Shown here in pieces: positions 1 through 8,320 of a stretch of 64,000 bases of DNA. A program made the position numbers and the translations under genes. Position 1 is the first letter of the stretch; every line of letters starts with the position of its first letter. Source of the stretch: Haloarchaeobius salinus (GTDB taxonomy: Archaea > Halobacteriota > Halobacteria > Halobacteriales > Natrialbaceae); assembly GCF_024464185.1 (NCBI RefSeq), contig NZ_JANHAU010000005.1, positions 208,909 through 272,908 on the forward strand, written 5' to 3'. The notes beneath the pieces were generated by a model that saw only the letters and a program-made list of their open reading frames with translations, did not search any database and was not told the origin of the DNA.

Positions 1-624
1 ATCGTCGTACAGATCCGTCGCGGTCGACCGGTCGAGCGAGCGTTCGACGACCTCGACGCCGTCCTCGTCGGCCTGCCTGAGTGCTCGACGCCGCCCGCTC
101 TGCATCTCCGCCTTGAGGGTGGGCCAGTCGTCGTCGAGCGGGATACGGAACCGGCAGTTCACCAGGGTGGGCTCGTAGCCTCGTCTCGCGAGCCACTTGC
201 CGTAGCGAACGTAGCCGAGGTCGTTGGTCCTGATCGCGTGGTAGAGGGTTCCGATGCCGGTCTCGTCGGCGAGGGCGTCGAACAGGAGTTCGAGACAGTC
301 CCGCTCGTCCGTCGAGACCACCGGCCCACCGAACCCCGGGTCGATGCTGACGAGCTCCCGGAGCGGGAGCCGGTTCCCGAACCGTGTCGCCGTCGGGAGG
401 TAGATCGGCCCGGCGAAGTTCGGGAGCACACCGACCGGGTTGCCCTTCTTCGAGACGACGACGTGCAGCGGCCGTGACTCGGGGACGTACTCCTCGACCA
501 GGGCGAGCCACCCGTGTCGGTGGAAGACGGAGCCGAGGTCGGACTGCTCGACGAGGTTGTTCCACTGGTTCTCGTTGACGTCGTGGACGCTGTCGACGAC
601 CCGGACGTCCAGGTCGTCGGTCAC
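1..624 (-). CDS. FemAB/GNAT-like acyltransferase, C-terminus cut by window edge
   Basis: The 208 visible codons run off the left edge. The protein opens with a tryptophan-containing segment (QWNNLVEQ), then SVFHRHGWLALVEE, the pattern of FemAB-like (Acetyltransf_6) GNAT proteins, and continues with the basic SGRRRALRQA stretch common in this fold. It resembles the complete protein at 11878. FemAB-like proteins transfer acyl or aminoacyl groups to cell-envelope precursors; a role in surface glycan modification is inferred from the neighbourhood. A GTG at 624 is taken as start because an 18-codon upstream ORF (677-621) ends in a GTGA overlap with it. The start is not certain. Confidence 0.7.
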   Translation of the reverse strand, partial: MTDDLDVRVVDSVHDVNENQWNNLVEQSDLGSVFHRHGWLALVEEYVPESRPLHVVVSKKGNPVGVLPNFAGPIYLPTATRFGNRLPLRELVSIDPGFGGPVVSTDERDCLELLFDALADETGIGTLYHAIRTNDLGYVRYGKWLARRGYEPTLVNCRFRIPLDDDWPTLKAEMQSGRRRALRQADEDGVEVVERSLDRSTATDLYDD

Positions 625-677
625 GTCCGGGCACCGCCGCGGGTCGCGGCTCCTCGGTCCTGAACGGTCTGTTTCAT
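621..677 (-). CDS. possible 18-aa coupled upstream ORF
   Basis: An ATG at 677 opens an 18-codon frame (MKQTVQDRGAATRGGART). Its TGA overlaps the GTG start of the FemAB-like gene by four bases, the geometry of translational coupling. An ATAACG box lies 29 nt upstream of the ATG. It may be a leader peptide or simply mark the 5' UTR. The peptide is not recognised and translation is inferred only from geometry. Confidence 0.3.
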   Translation of the reverse strand: MKQTVQDRGAATRGGART

Positions 678-705
678 CACGACCAGCTTACCGGGAGTAC
701 GTTCT

Positions 706-711
706 CGTTAT
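706..711 (-). promoter_or_regulatory. ATAACG promoter-like box
   Basis: This is a variant of the ATAACAA box found upstream of many genes here. It lies 29 nt before the ATG at 677, where an archaeal TATA element would sit for a nearly leaderless transcript. Confidence 0.35.
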
Positions 712-874
712 GTGGTCCGTACGTGGCCCACCACGACCGCATACACCTGCTAACGGGGTCGAACGGCTCGTTTGAGGCCCGAGGGGTCGGTCGATGACGA
801 CGCCGTGGTCGAAGCAAACCCTTAGGACCGATAACGGTGCTATTACATTGGGTTCACCTCCGGATGGGGGGAGT

Positions 875-1123
875 ATGCCGTGTCCGTACCTCGAGTACCG
901 CCGTGCCGACGAAGATGTCGAGTTCGATCACGAGCGGCCGTACTGCGCCATCCAGGGCTCGTTCGTCTCGCCGATGCGGGCGGACATCTGCAACGACCGG
1001 TTCGAGTTCCACCACCCCGAGGACTGTCCGGTGTTCCAGTCACACGCCGAGGTCGAGGCCGATGCGACGGCCGAGAACGTCGCCGGACGGCTCGTCGAGT
1101 CTGACGGCCCGGCCACGGACTGA
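875..1123 (+). CDS. small four-cysteine protein, unknown function
   Basis: The 82-aa acidic protein has Cys3, Cys24, Cys39 and Cys51 plus a His-His pair at 46-47. This suggests a bound metal or iron-sulfur centre. The ATG at 875 is preferred over an in-frame start at 794 because the upstream 27 residues are not acidic and the cysteine pattern begins directly after it. The stop codon overlaps the ATG of the GNAT gene by one base (TGATG), so the two are probably co-translated. No family is recognised with confidence. Confidence 0.65.
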   Translation: MPCPYLEYRRADEDVEFDHERPYCAIQGSFVSPMRADICNDRFEFHHPEDCPVFQSHAEVEADATAENVAGRLVESDGPATD

Positions 1124-2241
1124 TGGGCGACGGTCAGTCCGGGGGCGACGACTACACGATCAGATTCTTCGAGCCGGCGGACAGGGACGGGTTCCTCGAG
1201 CTCTACCGCTCGGTGATGGGCCCGGCGACGGAGGCCTGGTTCCGCTGGAAGTACGAGGAGAACCCGTACGTCGCCCACGTTCCGGTCGTGGTGGCTGTGG
1301 ACGAACGTGACGGCGTCGTCGCGGCGCGCCCGCAGGTGCCGTTCCGGATGCAGGCGGGTGAGAGACGGACGCTGGCGCTGCGCTTCGGTGACACCATCGT
1401 CCACGAGGACCACCGTCGCCGCGGCCTGTTCACCCGGACGACGGCCTTCGCGATGGACTACTACGGCGGACAGCCGCCACGGTTCGCGTTCAACTTCCCG
1501 AACTCGCTGTCTGAGCCGGGCTACCGCACCGTCGGCGGCGAGTTCGTCCAGGAGCTGGTGACGCACTACCGCGTCCACGACCCCGAGAGCGTGCTCGACG
1601 CCGGCTCGATCCCGGGTTCGGATAGCATCGCCCAGGCCGGCAGCCGGCTCATCTCGGCAGCGCGTGCGGCCGAGCGGGCGCTCCGGCGTGTCGACCCCGA
1701 CGGGTCGGTCGTCCGGTACGAGGAGCCGCCGGCCGAGCGGCTCGCCGAGCTCGCGGCCCGGTCGACCGAGCGCCGGGTCCACGCGGTCCGGGACGAGGCC
1801 TTCTTCCGCTGGCGGTTCGCCAACCCGCGCTGGTCGTACGACACCTACATCCTCGAACGGGACGGGGAGGCGCTCGCAGCAGTCATCGCGGGGACCGCCA
1901 CGACGGAGCGTGGAACAGTGACCAACCTCATGGAGCCAGTCCCGCTGGGCCGGGACGCGAGGCCGACAGACGCCACACGGGCGCTGCTGGCGGCCGTCGT
2001 CGAGGACGTGAGTGATTCCGACCTCGTCGCGGTCGCCGGCGGAACCATCGATCCCTCGTTGCTGCGACGGTTCGGCTTCCTGCCCGACGACGGCCGTCCG
2101 CTCTCACTCGGTGCCTCGCCGTCCCGCCAGATCACATACGACCTTGCGAACGCCGGCGAACAGGCGTGGCGGGTCGGTGGGCTGGACATCCGCCGACCGG
2201 AGAACTGGGCGCTGACGTTCAGCGAACACGACTCACGGTGA
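1123..2241 (+). CDS. GNAT family N-acetyltransferase
   Basis: The 372-aa protein has an N-terminal GNAT domain. It starts YTIRFFEPADRDGFLELYRS, and the acetyl-CoA pyrophosphate-binding signature is seen as HRRRGLFTR at about residues 97-105. A second half repeats a similar arrangement (FFRWRFANP near residue 226), suggesting a two-domain GNAT. Such proteins are frequent in haloarchaeal polysaccharide clusters, where they are thought to acetylate sugars or sugar nucleotides; the acceptor is unknown. It overlaps the four-cysteine gene by one base, and its 3' end overlaps the convergent deacetylase gene by nine bases. Confidence 0.8.
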   Translation: MGDGQSGGDDYTIRFFEPADRDGFLELYRSVMGPATEAWFRWKYEENPYVAHVPVVVAVDERDGVVAARPQVPFRMQAGERRTLALRFGDTIVHEDHRRRGLFTRTTAFAMDYYGGQPPRFAFNFPNSLSEPGYRTVGGEFVQELVTHYRVHDPESVLDAGSIPGSDSIAQAGSRLISAARAAERALRRVDPDGSVVRYEEPPAERLAELAARSTERRVHAVRDEAFFRWRFANPRWSYDTYILERDGEALAAVIAGTATTERGTVTNLMEPVPLGRDARPTDATRALLAAVVEDVSDSDLVAVAGGTIDPSLLRRFGFLPDDGRPLSLGASPSRQITYDLANAGEQAWRVGGLDIRRPENWALTFSEHDSR

Positions 2242-3201
2242 CTGTGGGTCGGTCGGTTTCGGGTCGTTGCTGGCGGTGTCGGCTCGGGATGCGAGCGTCC
2301 GGCTGGCGACCGTTCGCATCGTCTCCACATCGACACCTTCCTCGTCCCGGTACCGGGCGACGAGCTCGCAGACCCGCCTGATTCGTTGGTGGTCGCGTTC
2401 GGTGACGAGGTTGTTCGGGTGGAGCCACAGGTGGAGGACGCCGTCGCGTTCGGCCGCCGCCTCGAGTCCGGACCGGACGGCACCCACGACGGGGTCCTCC
2501 CGGAGGAGCGACGCCACCCGACGACCAACGCCCTGGAAGCCGTACAGGTAGAGCGACGCGGGGATGTCGACGAGGCCGTACTCGTCGACGGTCGGTTCGA
2601 CGAGGGGCGGGGCCCCCGGGCCGAGCGCCGCCGCTCTCAGCTTCCCGCCACGGCCGGCGAGTCCACCTCCCTCCCCCTCGGGGCGGACCCCACGATAGCA
2701 GCGTATCGGCGAGTCGGCCAGCTCGTCGCGGTGCCCCACGTCGTTCCGGGGGAACACGAACGAGACGGGGTCGAAGCCGGCCTGTCGGGCGACGTCGACC
2801 GCGACCTCGATCTCGGTGCGCGCCAGCGAAGCTGTCGTCTCGAGCGCCCCGAACTGCACGTGCGAGAAGGTGTGGATGCCGAGGTCGTGCTCGGCGTCCG
2901 CCCGACCGATATCGCCGACGAGTTCGGGCGCACAGAACAGCTCCCGGTCGGCCAGCTCTCCCTCCCGCTCCGCGAGGAACCAGCCCGACGGTGCCGGGAT
3001 GTCCGGGTGGGAACCGTTGCAGCCGCTCAAGAACAGGTGGCCCACCACGGCCCAGGTCGCCGGGAGGTCGTGTTCGTCGAACGCACGTAGCAGTGCCCGC
3101 CAGCCCTCGCGACCCGCCTCAACGCGGTCGATCGGGGGCGATACCTTGTCGTGGAAGCCCCACGCGAGCTCCGCGTCGACCGACAGTACCACAGTACCCA
3201 T
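2233..3201 (-). CDS. polysaccharide deacetylase family protein
   Basis: The 322-aa protein begins MGTVVLSVDAELAWGF, the metal/catalytic aspartate motif of a NodB-type carbohydrate esterase variant. It has the second motif HTFSH near the middle and HLWLHPNN near the C-terminus. The fold removes acyl groups from polysaccharide or modifies glycan precursors. The ATG at 3201 is chosen because it sits at the conserved first beta strand; the in-frame extension to 3384 is basic and unlike a haloarchaeal protein. It has no signal peptide, so it probably acts in the cytoplasm on a precursor or lipid-linked glycan. Confidence 0.85.
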   Translation of the reverse strand: MGTVVLSVDAELAWGFHDKVSPPIDRVEAGREGWRALLRAFDEHDLPATWAVVGHLFLSGCNGSHPDIPAPSGWFLAEREGELADRELFCAPELVGDIGRADAEHDLGIHTFSHVQFGALETTASLARTEIEVAVDVARQAGFDPVSFVFPRNDVGHRDELADSPIRCYRGVRPEGEGGGLAGRGGKLRAAALGPGAPPLVEPTVDEYGLVDIPASLYLYGFQGVGRRVASLLREDPVVGAVRSGLEAAAERDGVLHLWLHPNNLVTERDHQRIRRVCELVARYRDEEGVDVETMRTVASRTLASRADTASNDPKPTDPQSP

Positions 3202-3561
3202 GTGCCGGGTGCTGTGCGGACGTACCGTTAGTATGCAGGTACTATCGGACCTTTCCCGCCTCGGTTCGCTACCGACGCCGAGGCGAGGAGTGCGGTCCGG
3301 GTGGATGGGCACCGGTCGGTGTCGGACACGAGCTGCCGAGGCCCCCTGAACAAACCGCCTGACGGAGGTGAGCTCCCTCGGCACACGCCCCGATAACTCC
3401 GGTTAGACGGCGGGGACGAAGTCGCAACTACACCATAACAAAGGGTAGCCCAACTGACCAGCGAACCAGTTCCGGCAGAGATGCCGGTGATCGAACACCA
3501 TGCTACAGAGTATCGTTCACGATGCGGCGGGGAACCGACGACGTGACCGGAGGGGACGGCG
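3202..3561. other. 360-base intergenic region with promoter box and mini-ORF
   Basis: This gap separates the divergent deacetylase gene and the main glycan operon. It holds an ATAACAA box (3435-3441) and a 21-codon upstream ORF (3500-3565). No RNA gene was recognised. In-frame extensions of the deacetylase into this stretch are arginine-rich and rejected. Confidence 0.6.
3435..3441 (+). promoter_or_regulatory. ATAACAA box upstream of glycan operon
   Basis: An exact ATAACAA lies 127 nt before the first operon gene at 3562 and 65 nt before the mini-ORF at 3500. If it is the promoter, the transcript has a long 5' UTR, unusual for haloarchaea. Confidence 0.4.
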
Positions 3562-3565
3562 ATGA
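3500..3565 (+). CDS. possible 21-aa coupled upstream ORF
   Basis: ATG at 3500 opens a 21-codon frame starting MLQSIVHDAAGN and ending arginine-rich. Its TGA overlaps the ATG of the acyltransferase gene (ATGA). The peptide is not recognised. Three similar overlaps occur elsewhere in the window, so it may be a leader peptide that couples translation. Confidence 0.3.
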   Translation: MLQSIVHDAAGNRRRDRRGRR

Positions 3566-4155
3566 GCGACGAGTCGCGAACGCTGTCTGCCGTCGGCGAG
3601 GAGGGGCGGGTGGACCCGTCGGCCGTGCTCGGGACGCCACCGGACGGGGAGCCACCGACGCTCGGCCACGCGCCGCGGGTGCGGGCGGGGACGGTCATCT
3701 ACTCCGACGTGGTCGCAGGCGATGACCTCCAGACCGGTCATCACGCGCTCGTTCGGGAGGGAACGACGCTCGGCGACCACGTGACCGTGGGCACCAGAGC
3801 GGTCGTCGACGGGCACACGGCGGTCGGCTCGGGTACGAGCCTCCAGACCGGTGCGTACGTCCCGACCAACTCCCGCCTCGGAAAGCGCGTGTTCCTCGGT
3901 CCGAACGCGACGTTGACGAACGACCCGTACCCGACCCGCCGTGATGTGGGACTCGACGGGCCGAAACTCGAGGCCGACGTGAGCATCGGCGCGAACGCGA
4001 CGGTGCTCCCGGGGCTGACCGTCGGCGAACGCTCGTTCGTCGCAGCCGGGGCCGTCGTCACGCGCGACGTCCCGCCGCGGACGCTCGCGACCGGTGTCCC
4101 GGCGACGTTCGAACCGCTTCCGGACGAACTCGACACGAGGAACGCGGAGCCATGA
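3562..4155 (+). CDS. hexapeptide-repeat sugar N-acetyltransferase (WbpD/WlbB-like)
   Basis: The 197-aa protein is a left-handed beta-helix acyltransferase. Residues about 40-165 show successive [LIV]-G-x4 repeats (LGDHVTVGTRAVV, LGKRVFLGPNATL, VSIGANATVLPG) ending in FVAAGAVVTRDVP. In the WbpD/WlbB family the enzyme acetylates the 3-amino group of a UDP-2-acetamido-3-amino-uronic acid. That role is inferred from the next three genes, which supply aminotransferase, 3-dehydrogenase and UDP-sugar 6-dehydrogenase. Its stop overlaps the next start by four bases, as expected of the first gene of a tightly packed operon. Confidence 0.88.
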   Translation: MSDESRTLSAVGEEGRVDPSAVLGTPPDGEPPTLGHAPRVRAGTVIYSDVVAGDDLQTGHHALVREGTTLGDHVTVGTRAVVDGHTAVGSGTSLQTGAYVPTNSRLGKRVFLGPNATLTNDPYPTRRDVGLDGPKLEADVSIGANATVLPGLTVGERSFVAAGAVVTRDVPPRTLATGVPATFEPLPDELDTRNAEP

Positions 4156-5228
4156 TAGAACTCGTCGAACCGGTCGTCGGGGACGCCGAACACGACCGTA
4201 TCGCGTCGGTGCTGGCGGACGGCCAGCTCGCCGACGGCTCGACGGTTCGCTCGTTCGAGGACCGCTTCGCCGACTACTGCGGCACCGACCACGCCGTCGC
4301 CACGTCGAACGGCACGACCGCACTCCACGCGGCGCTGGTCGCCTGTGGCGTCGGTGACGGGGACACCGTCGTCACGTCGCCGTTCACGTTCGTTGCGACG
4401 GCGAACGCCATCAGACACGTCGGGGCGGAGCCGGTGTTCGTCGACGTCGACCCGACGACGTTCACCATCGACGTGGACGCGGTCGCCAAGATCGTCCGCC
4501 GACAGGACGTGGACGCCCTGGTCCCCGTCCACCTGTTCGGCCTGCCCGCAGACATGCCACGCCTCCGAGAGCTCGCGGCCGAGTACGACTTCGCGCTCGT
4601 CGAGGACGCCTGTCAGGCGCACGGGGCGAGCATCGACGGCGAACTCGTCGGCTCACTAGGCGACGCGGGCTGCTTCAGCTTCTACCCGTCGAAGAACATG
4701 ACGACCGGCGAGGGCGGGATGGTGACGACGGACGACGACGAGGTCGCCGCCCGCATCCGTCGGTTCGTCGACCACGGCCGCGACGGCACCGGCCGGTTCG
4801 TCGAGACCGGGCACAACTTCCGGATGACGAGCATCGCGGCGGGCATCGGCCTGGAACAGCTCCGGCGACTCCCCGAGTTCAACAACCGGCGGCGTGCGAA
4901 CGCGGAGACGCTGACCGAGCGCCTCGCGGGCCTGCCGATACGGACGCCAGGGACGCCGGACGACCGACGCCACGTGTTCAACCAGTACACGGTGTTGACC
5001 GAACGGCGCGAGGCGCTCGCCGACCACCTCGAGTGCCGCGGCGTCGACTCCGGCGTCTACTACCCCACACCGGTCCACCGTGAACCGTCGTTCAGCGCGG
5101 TCGATGCGGACTGCCGCGTCGCCGACCGTCTCGCCGACGAGGTGCTCTCGCTGCCGGTCCACCCCGCGCTCGACGACCGCGAGGTCCGGGCCGTCGCAGA
5201 GGCGGTCAGGGGGTTCTACCGTGAGTGA
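4152..5228 (+). CDS. DegT/DnrJ/EryC1/StrS sugar aminotransferase (WbpE/WlbC-like)
   Basis: The 358-aa PLP enzyme transfers an amino group to a keto-sugar nucleotide. The PLP lysine is Lys181 in the motif SFYPSKNMTTGEGG. SNGTTALH (residues 52-59) is the usual phosphate-binding segment, and EDACQAHGA (151-159) contains the aspartate that contacts the pyridine nitrogen. With its neighbours it fits the 3-transamination step toward UDP-2,3-diacetamido uronic acids. It overlaps the acyltransferase by 4 nt and the Gfo/Idh gene by 8 nt. A second copy of this family lies at 16303. Confidence 0.9.
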   Translation: MIELVEPVVGDAEHDRIASVLADGQLADGSTVRSFEDRFADYCGTDHAVATSNGTTALHAALVACGVGDGDTVVTSPFTFVATANAIRHVGAEPVFVDVDPTTFTIDVDAVAKIVRRQDVDALVPVHLFGLPADMPRLRELAAEYDFALVEDACQAHGASIDGELVGSLGDAGCFSFYPSKNMTTGEGGMVTTDDDEVAARIRRFVDHGRDGTGRFVETGHNFRMTSIAAGIGLEQLRRLPEFNNRRRANAETLTERLAGLPIRTPGTPDDRRHVFNQYTVLTERREALADHLECRGVDSGVYYPTPVHREPSFSAVDADCRVADRLADEVLSLPVHPALDDREVRAVAEAVRGFYRE

Positions 5229-6186
5229 GACGCTCGCGGCGGGCGTGCTCGGCGTCGGTAACATGGGAGCCAACCACGCCCGGGTGTACGACGAGCTGCC
5301 GGAGACGACACTCATCGGCGTGACCGACGCCGACTCGGGGACGGCCGCGGCCGTGGCGGACCGACACGACGTGCCCGCCCTCCCACAGTCCGAGTTGCTC
5401 GCGCGCGCCGACATCGTCTCCGTCGCCGTCCCAACACAGTACCACGTCGAGACGGCTCGCGCCTGCATCGACGCCGGCGTCGACGTGCTGGTCGAGAAAC
5501 CGTTCGTCCACGACGTCGAGGCCGGGCGCGACCTCGCGGCGCGTGCGGCGGCTGCCGGTGTGACCCTGCAGGTCGGACACGTAGAGCGGTTCAACCCCGC
5601 GGTGCGCTCGCTTCAGTCGTTCGTCGACGACCTCGACCTGGTGGCGATGTCGGCCCGTCGGCTCGGGCCGCCACCGAGCGGCGGTGGTCGCGACTCGGTG
5701 ATGCTCGACCTGATGGTCCACGACCTCGACGTCGTGGCCTCCATCGTCGACAGCGAGGTCCGGCAGGTCTCGGCGGTCGGCACGCTCGCCGACCAGCACG
5801 TCTCCGCACAGCTCCGGTTCGCGGACGGGACCGTCGCGACGGTGGACGCGAGCCGGGCGACACAGCAGAAGGTCAGGGAGCTGACGCTGACGGCGGGCGA
5901 GTGCTACGTCACGCTCGACTACCTGGCGCAGTCGGTCGAGGTGTACCGGCACTCGCTCTCGGAGGTCGTCGCGGGGTCGTCTGGGGTACGGCACCGGACG
6001 GCGAGCGTCGTCGAGCGGCCCATCGTCGACAACGGCGAGCCGCTGAAACACGAGCTCCGGTCGTTCGCACGGTCCGCCCGCGCGGGAACCGAGCCGGAGG
6101 TGACGGCGGCGGACGGACTCCGTGCAGTGGAACTGGCCCAACGGATCGAGAGCGCCCTCGGGCGGACGGAGGTGGCCGAACCGTGA
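5221..6186 (+). CDS. Gfo/Idh/MocA dehydrogenase (WbpB/WlbA-like)
   Basis: The 321-aa protein starts with a Rossmann fold (AGVLGVGNMGANHARVY, GxGxxG type) and contains the family motif VEKPF at about residues 99-103, whose lysine is catalytic. WlbA/WbpB members oxidise the 3-hydroxyl of UDP-GlcNAcA with NAD, giving the substrate for the adjacent aminotransferase. The GTG at 5221 is chosen because it begins exactly at the fold and overlaps the previous stop by eight bases; a longer frame from 5080 is arginine/serine-rich and rejected. The stop overlaps the UDP-sugar dehydrogenase start by four bases. Confidence 0.88.
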   Translation: MSETLAAGVLGVGNMGANHARVYDELPETTLIGVTDADSGTAAAVADRHDVPALPQSELLARADIVSVAVPTQYHVETARACIDAGVDVLVEKPFVHDVEAGRDLAARAAAAGVTLQVGHVERFNPAVRSLQSFVDDLDLVAMSARRLGPPPSGGGRDSVMLDLMVHDLDVVASIVDSEVRQVSAVGTLADQHVSAQLRFADGTVATVDASRATQQKVRELTLTAGECYVTLDYLAQSVEVYRHSLSEVVAGSSGVRHRTASVVERPIVDNGEPLKHELRSFARSARAGTEPEVTAADGLRAVELAQRIESALGRTEVAEP

Positions 6187-7535
6187 GCGAGACGGTCCCC
6201 CAGACACCCTACCCGCCAGACTCCGACGAGAACACGTTCCCCTGGGCGTTCAGCCTCGGCGAGTACCCCGTCGCGATCTACGGGCTCGGGAAGATGGGGC
6301 TCCCGCTGGCGGCTGTCTTCGCCGCGGAGACGGGGAACGTCGTCGGCGTCGACATCGACGAGGGTGTCGTCGCCGCCATCGAGGCGGGCGAGAGTCACGT
6401 CGTCGGCGAACCCGGGCTGGCCGAACTGGTCGGGGAGACCGTCGAGCAAGGTGCGCTCACGGCGACCACCGACGCCGAGCAGGCGGCGGCAACAGCCAGC
6501 ATCCACGTCCTGATGGTCCCGACGCTCGTCACCGACGGCGAGCCCGAACTGGGGGCGCTCGACGCGGTCATCGAGGACGTCGCAGCCGGGCTCGAACCGG
6601 GCGACGCGGTGTTCGTCGAGTGTACGGTGCCGCCTAGAACCTGTGTCGACCGCGTCCAGCCCGCGCTCGCGGCCGGGAGCGGCCTCGCTCCCGACGAGTT
6701 CGGGCTGGCGTTCTGCCCGGAGCGGACGATGAGCGGCCGGGCCATCGAGGACATCCGCGGGAGCTACCCGAAGGTCGTCGGTGGCGTCGACCCGGCGAGT
6801 ACGGAGCTCGCCCGCCGCGTCTACCGGGAGATCAACGACGCGGGGGTCCACACGGTCACCGACGCCACGACCGCGGAGGCGGTGAAGGTGTTCGAGGGGC
6901 TCTACCGCGACGTGAACATCGCGCTGGCGAACGAACTCGCGCAGTTCGCGGACGCCTTCGGCATCGACGTGACGGAGGCCATCGAGACGGCGAACACGCA
7001 GCCGTTCTGTGACATCCACACGCCCGGTGCTGGCGTCGGCGGGCACTGCATCCCGTACTACCCGCACTTCGTCATGGGACAGTTCGAGCCCGAGGCACCG
7101 CTGCTGCGGACCGCGCGTGCGGTGAACGACCGGATGCCGGAGTTCGTCGCCGACCGGCTGCTCGACGAACTCCGGGCGGTCGGCACGTCACCGGCGGACG
7201 CGACGGTCGCCGTCCTCGGCCTGACCTACCGGCCGGGCGTGGCGGAGGTGCGCGCGACGCCGGCGAAGCCGCTCGCCGACCGCCTCGGGAGTGCGGGCGC
7301 GACCGTGCTGGGCGTCGACCCGCTCGTCGACCACGTCCCGGGCTTCGACCACGAGGTGCTCGACCCGTACGAGCTGTACGACCGAGACCTCGACGGGGCG
7401 GTCCTCGTCACCGACCACGACGCGTTCGACGACCTCGACTGGACGGCGTTCGACCGCCTCGCGGTCGTCGACGGTCGGCAGGCGCTCGACCTCGCCGACA
7501 CTGACCACAGCGTCTACACCGTGGGGGGTGGCTGA
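6183..7535 (+). CDS. UDP-N-acetylhexosamine/UDP-glucose 6-dehydrogenase family (WbpA/WecC-like)
   Basis: The 450-aa enzyme oxidises C6 of a UDP-sugar to a uronic acid in two NAD-dependent steps. The Rossmann motif is AIYGLGKMGLPLA (residues 31-43), the middle domain has AEAVKVFEGLYRDVN with Lys235, and the catalytic cysteine is Cys289 in GVGGHCIPYYPHF. The last motif resembles UDP-GlcNAc/ManNAc dehydrogenases more than UDP-glucose dehydrogenases. About 28 extra N-terminal residues precede the fold. The GTG at 6183 overlaps the previous stop by four bases. With the three genes before it, it completes a WbpA-B-D-E-like set. Confidence 0.9.
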   Translation: MSETVPQTPYPPDSDENTFPWAFSLGEYPVAIYGLGKMGLPLAAVFAAETGNVVGVDIDEGVVAAIEAGESHVVGEPGLAELVGETVEQGALTATTDAEQAAATASIHVLMVPTLVTDGEPELGALDAVIEDVAAGLEPGDAVFVECTVPPRTCVDRVQPALAAGSGLAPDEFGLAFCPERTMSGRAIEDIRGSYPKVVGGVDPASTELARRVYREINDAGVHTVTDATTAEAVKVFEGLYRDVNIALANELAQFADAFGIDVTEAIETANTQPFCDIHTPGAGVGGHCIPYYPHFVMGQFEPEAPLLRTARAVNDRMPEFVADRLLDELRAVGTSPADATVAVLGLTYRPGVAEVRATPAKPLADRLGSAGATVLGVDPLVDHVPGFDHEVLDPYELYDRDLDGAVLVTDHDAFDDLDWTAFDRLAVVDGRQALDLADTDHSVYTVGGG

Positions 7536-7537
7536 CC

Positions 7538-8320
7538 GTGGTGCACGACCAGCCGTCCGACTTCACGTTCGACGCGTACCGCCTGCTGCTGGATACGCTC
7601 GACGCCAGCGGCTATGAGAGCCTGACGATGCGGGAGTATCTGAAGTGCGACCGCCTGCCGGACTCCTTCGTCGTCCACCGCCACGACGTCGACCGCAAGC
7701 CGGCGAACGCGCTCGTCTTCGCGGAGCTGGAGGCGGACCGTGGTATCCAGTCGACGTACTACGTGCGGACCACCGACGAGGTGTTCCGGCCCGACCTGAT
7801 ACGGCGGTTGGAGGCGCTCGGACACGAGGTCGGCCTGCACTACGAGGCGGTCGACCGTGCCGACGGCGACCCGCGGCTCGCGAGGGACATCTTCGGCCGG
7901 AACCTGTCGATGCTGCGCAGCCTCGTCTCGGTCGACACGGTCTGCATGCACGGCAACCCGCTGACGCCGCACGACAACCGCGACCTCTGGGCGCACGCCG
8001 GCTTCGCCGAGTTCGACCTGCTGGGGGAGGCGTACCTCTCGATGGACTTCGACGACGTGGTCTACTTCTCCGACACCGGCCGGACCTGGCGCGACGGCGC
8101 GCTGAAGATCAAGGACCACACCATGGGCGAGGGCGACAAGCGCGTCTCGGCGGACTCCACCCACGAACTGGCCTCGCTGTTCCGGGACCATCGCGTCTCC
8201 AGAGGCTGCGTCCTGTCACACCCCAACCGGTGGGCGGGCGACGTGGTCGAACTGCTGGTCGAACGCACGAAAGACACCGCGACGAACATCGTCAAACACG
8301 GACTCCATCAACTGCCATGA
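7538..8320 (+). CDS. polysaccharide deacetylase-like protein
   Basis: The 260-aa protein has the metal-binding motif HRHDVDRKP near residue 47, GHEVGLHYEAVDR near residue 102 and LSHPNRW near the C-terminus. This is a variant NodB fold seen in glycan clusters. It starts with GTG two bases after the upstream stop and ends with a four-base overlap to the phosphatase-like gene. It has no signal peptide, so a cytoplasmic role on nucleotide- or lipid-linked sugars is more likely than action on mature polymer. The exact substrate is unknown. Confidence 0.75.
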   Translation: MVHDQPSDFTFDAYRLLLDTLDASGYESLTMREYLKCDRLPDSFVVHRHDVDRKPANALVFAELEADRGIQSTYYVRTTDEVFRPDLIRRLEALGHEVGLHYEAVDRADGDPRLARDIFGRNLSMLRSLVSVDTVCMHGNPLTPHDNRDLWAHAGFAEFDLLGEAYLSMDFDDVVYFSDTGRTWRDGALKIKDHTMGEGDKRVSADSTHELASLFRDHRVSRGCVLSHPNRWAGDVVELLVERTKDTATNIVKHGLHQLP

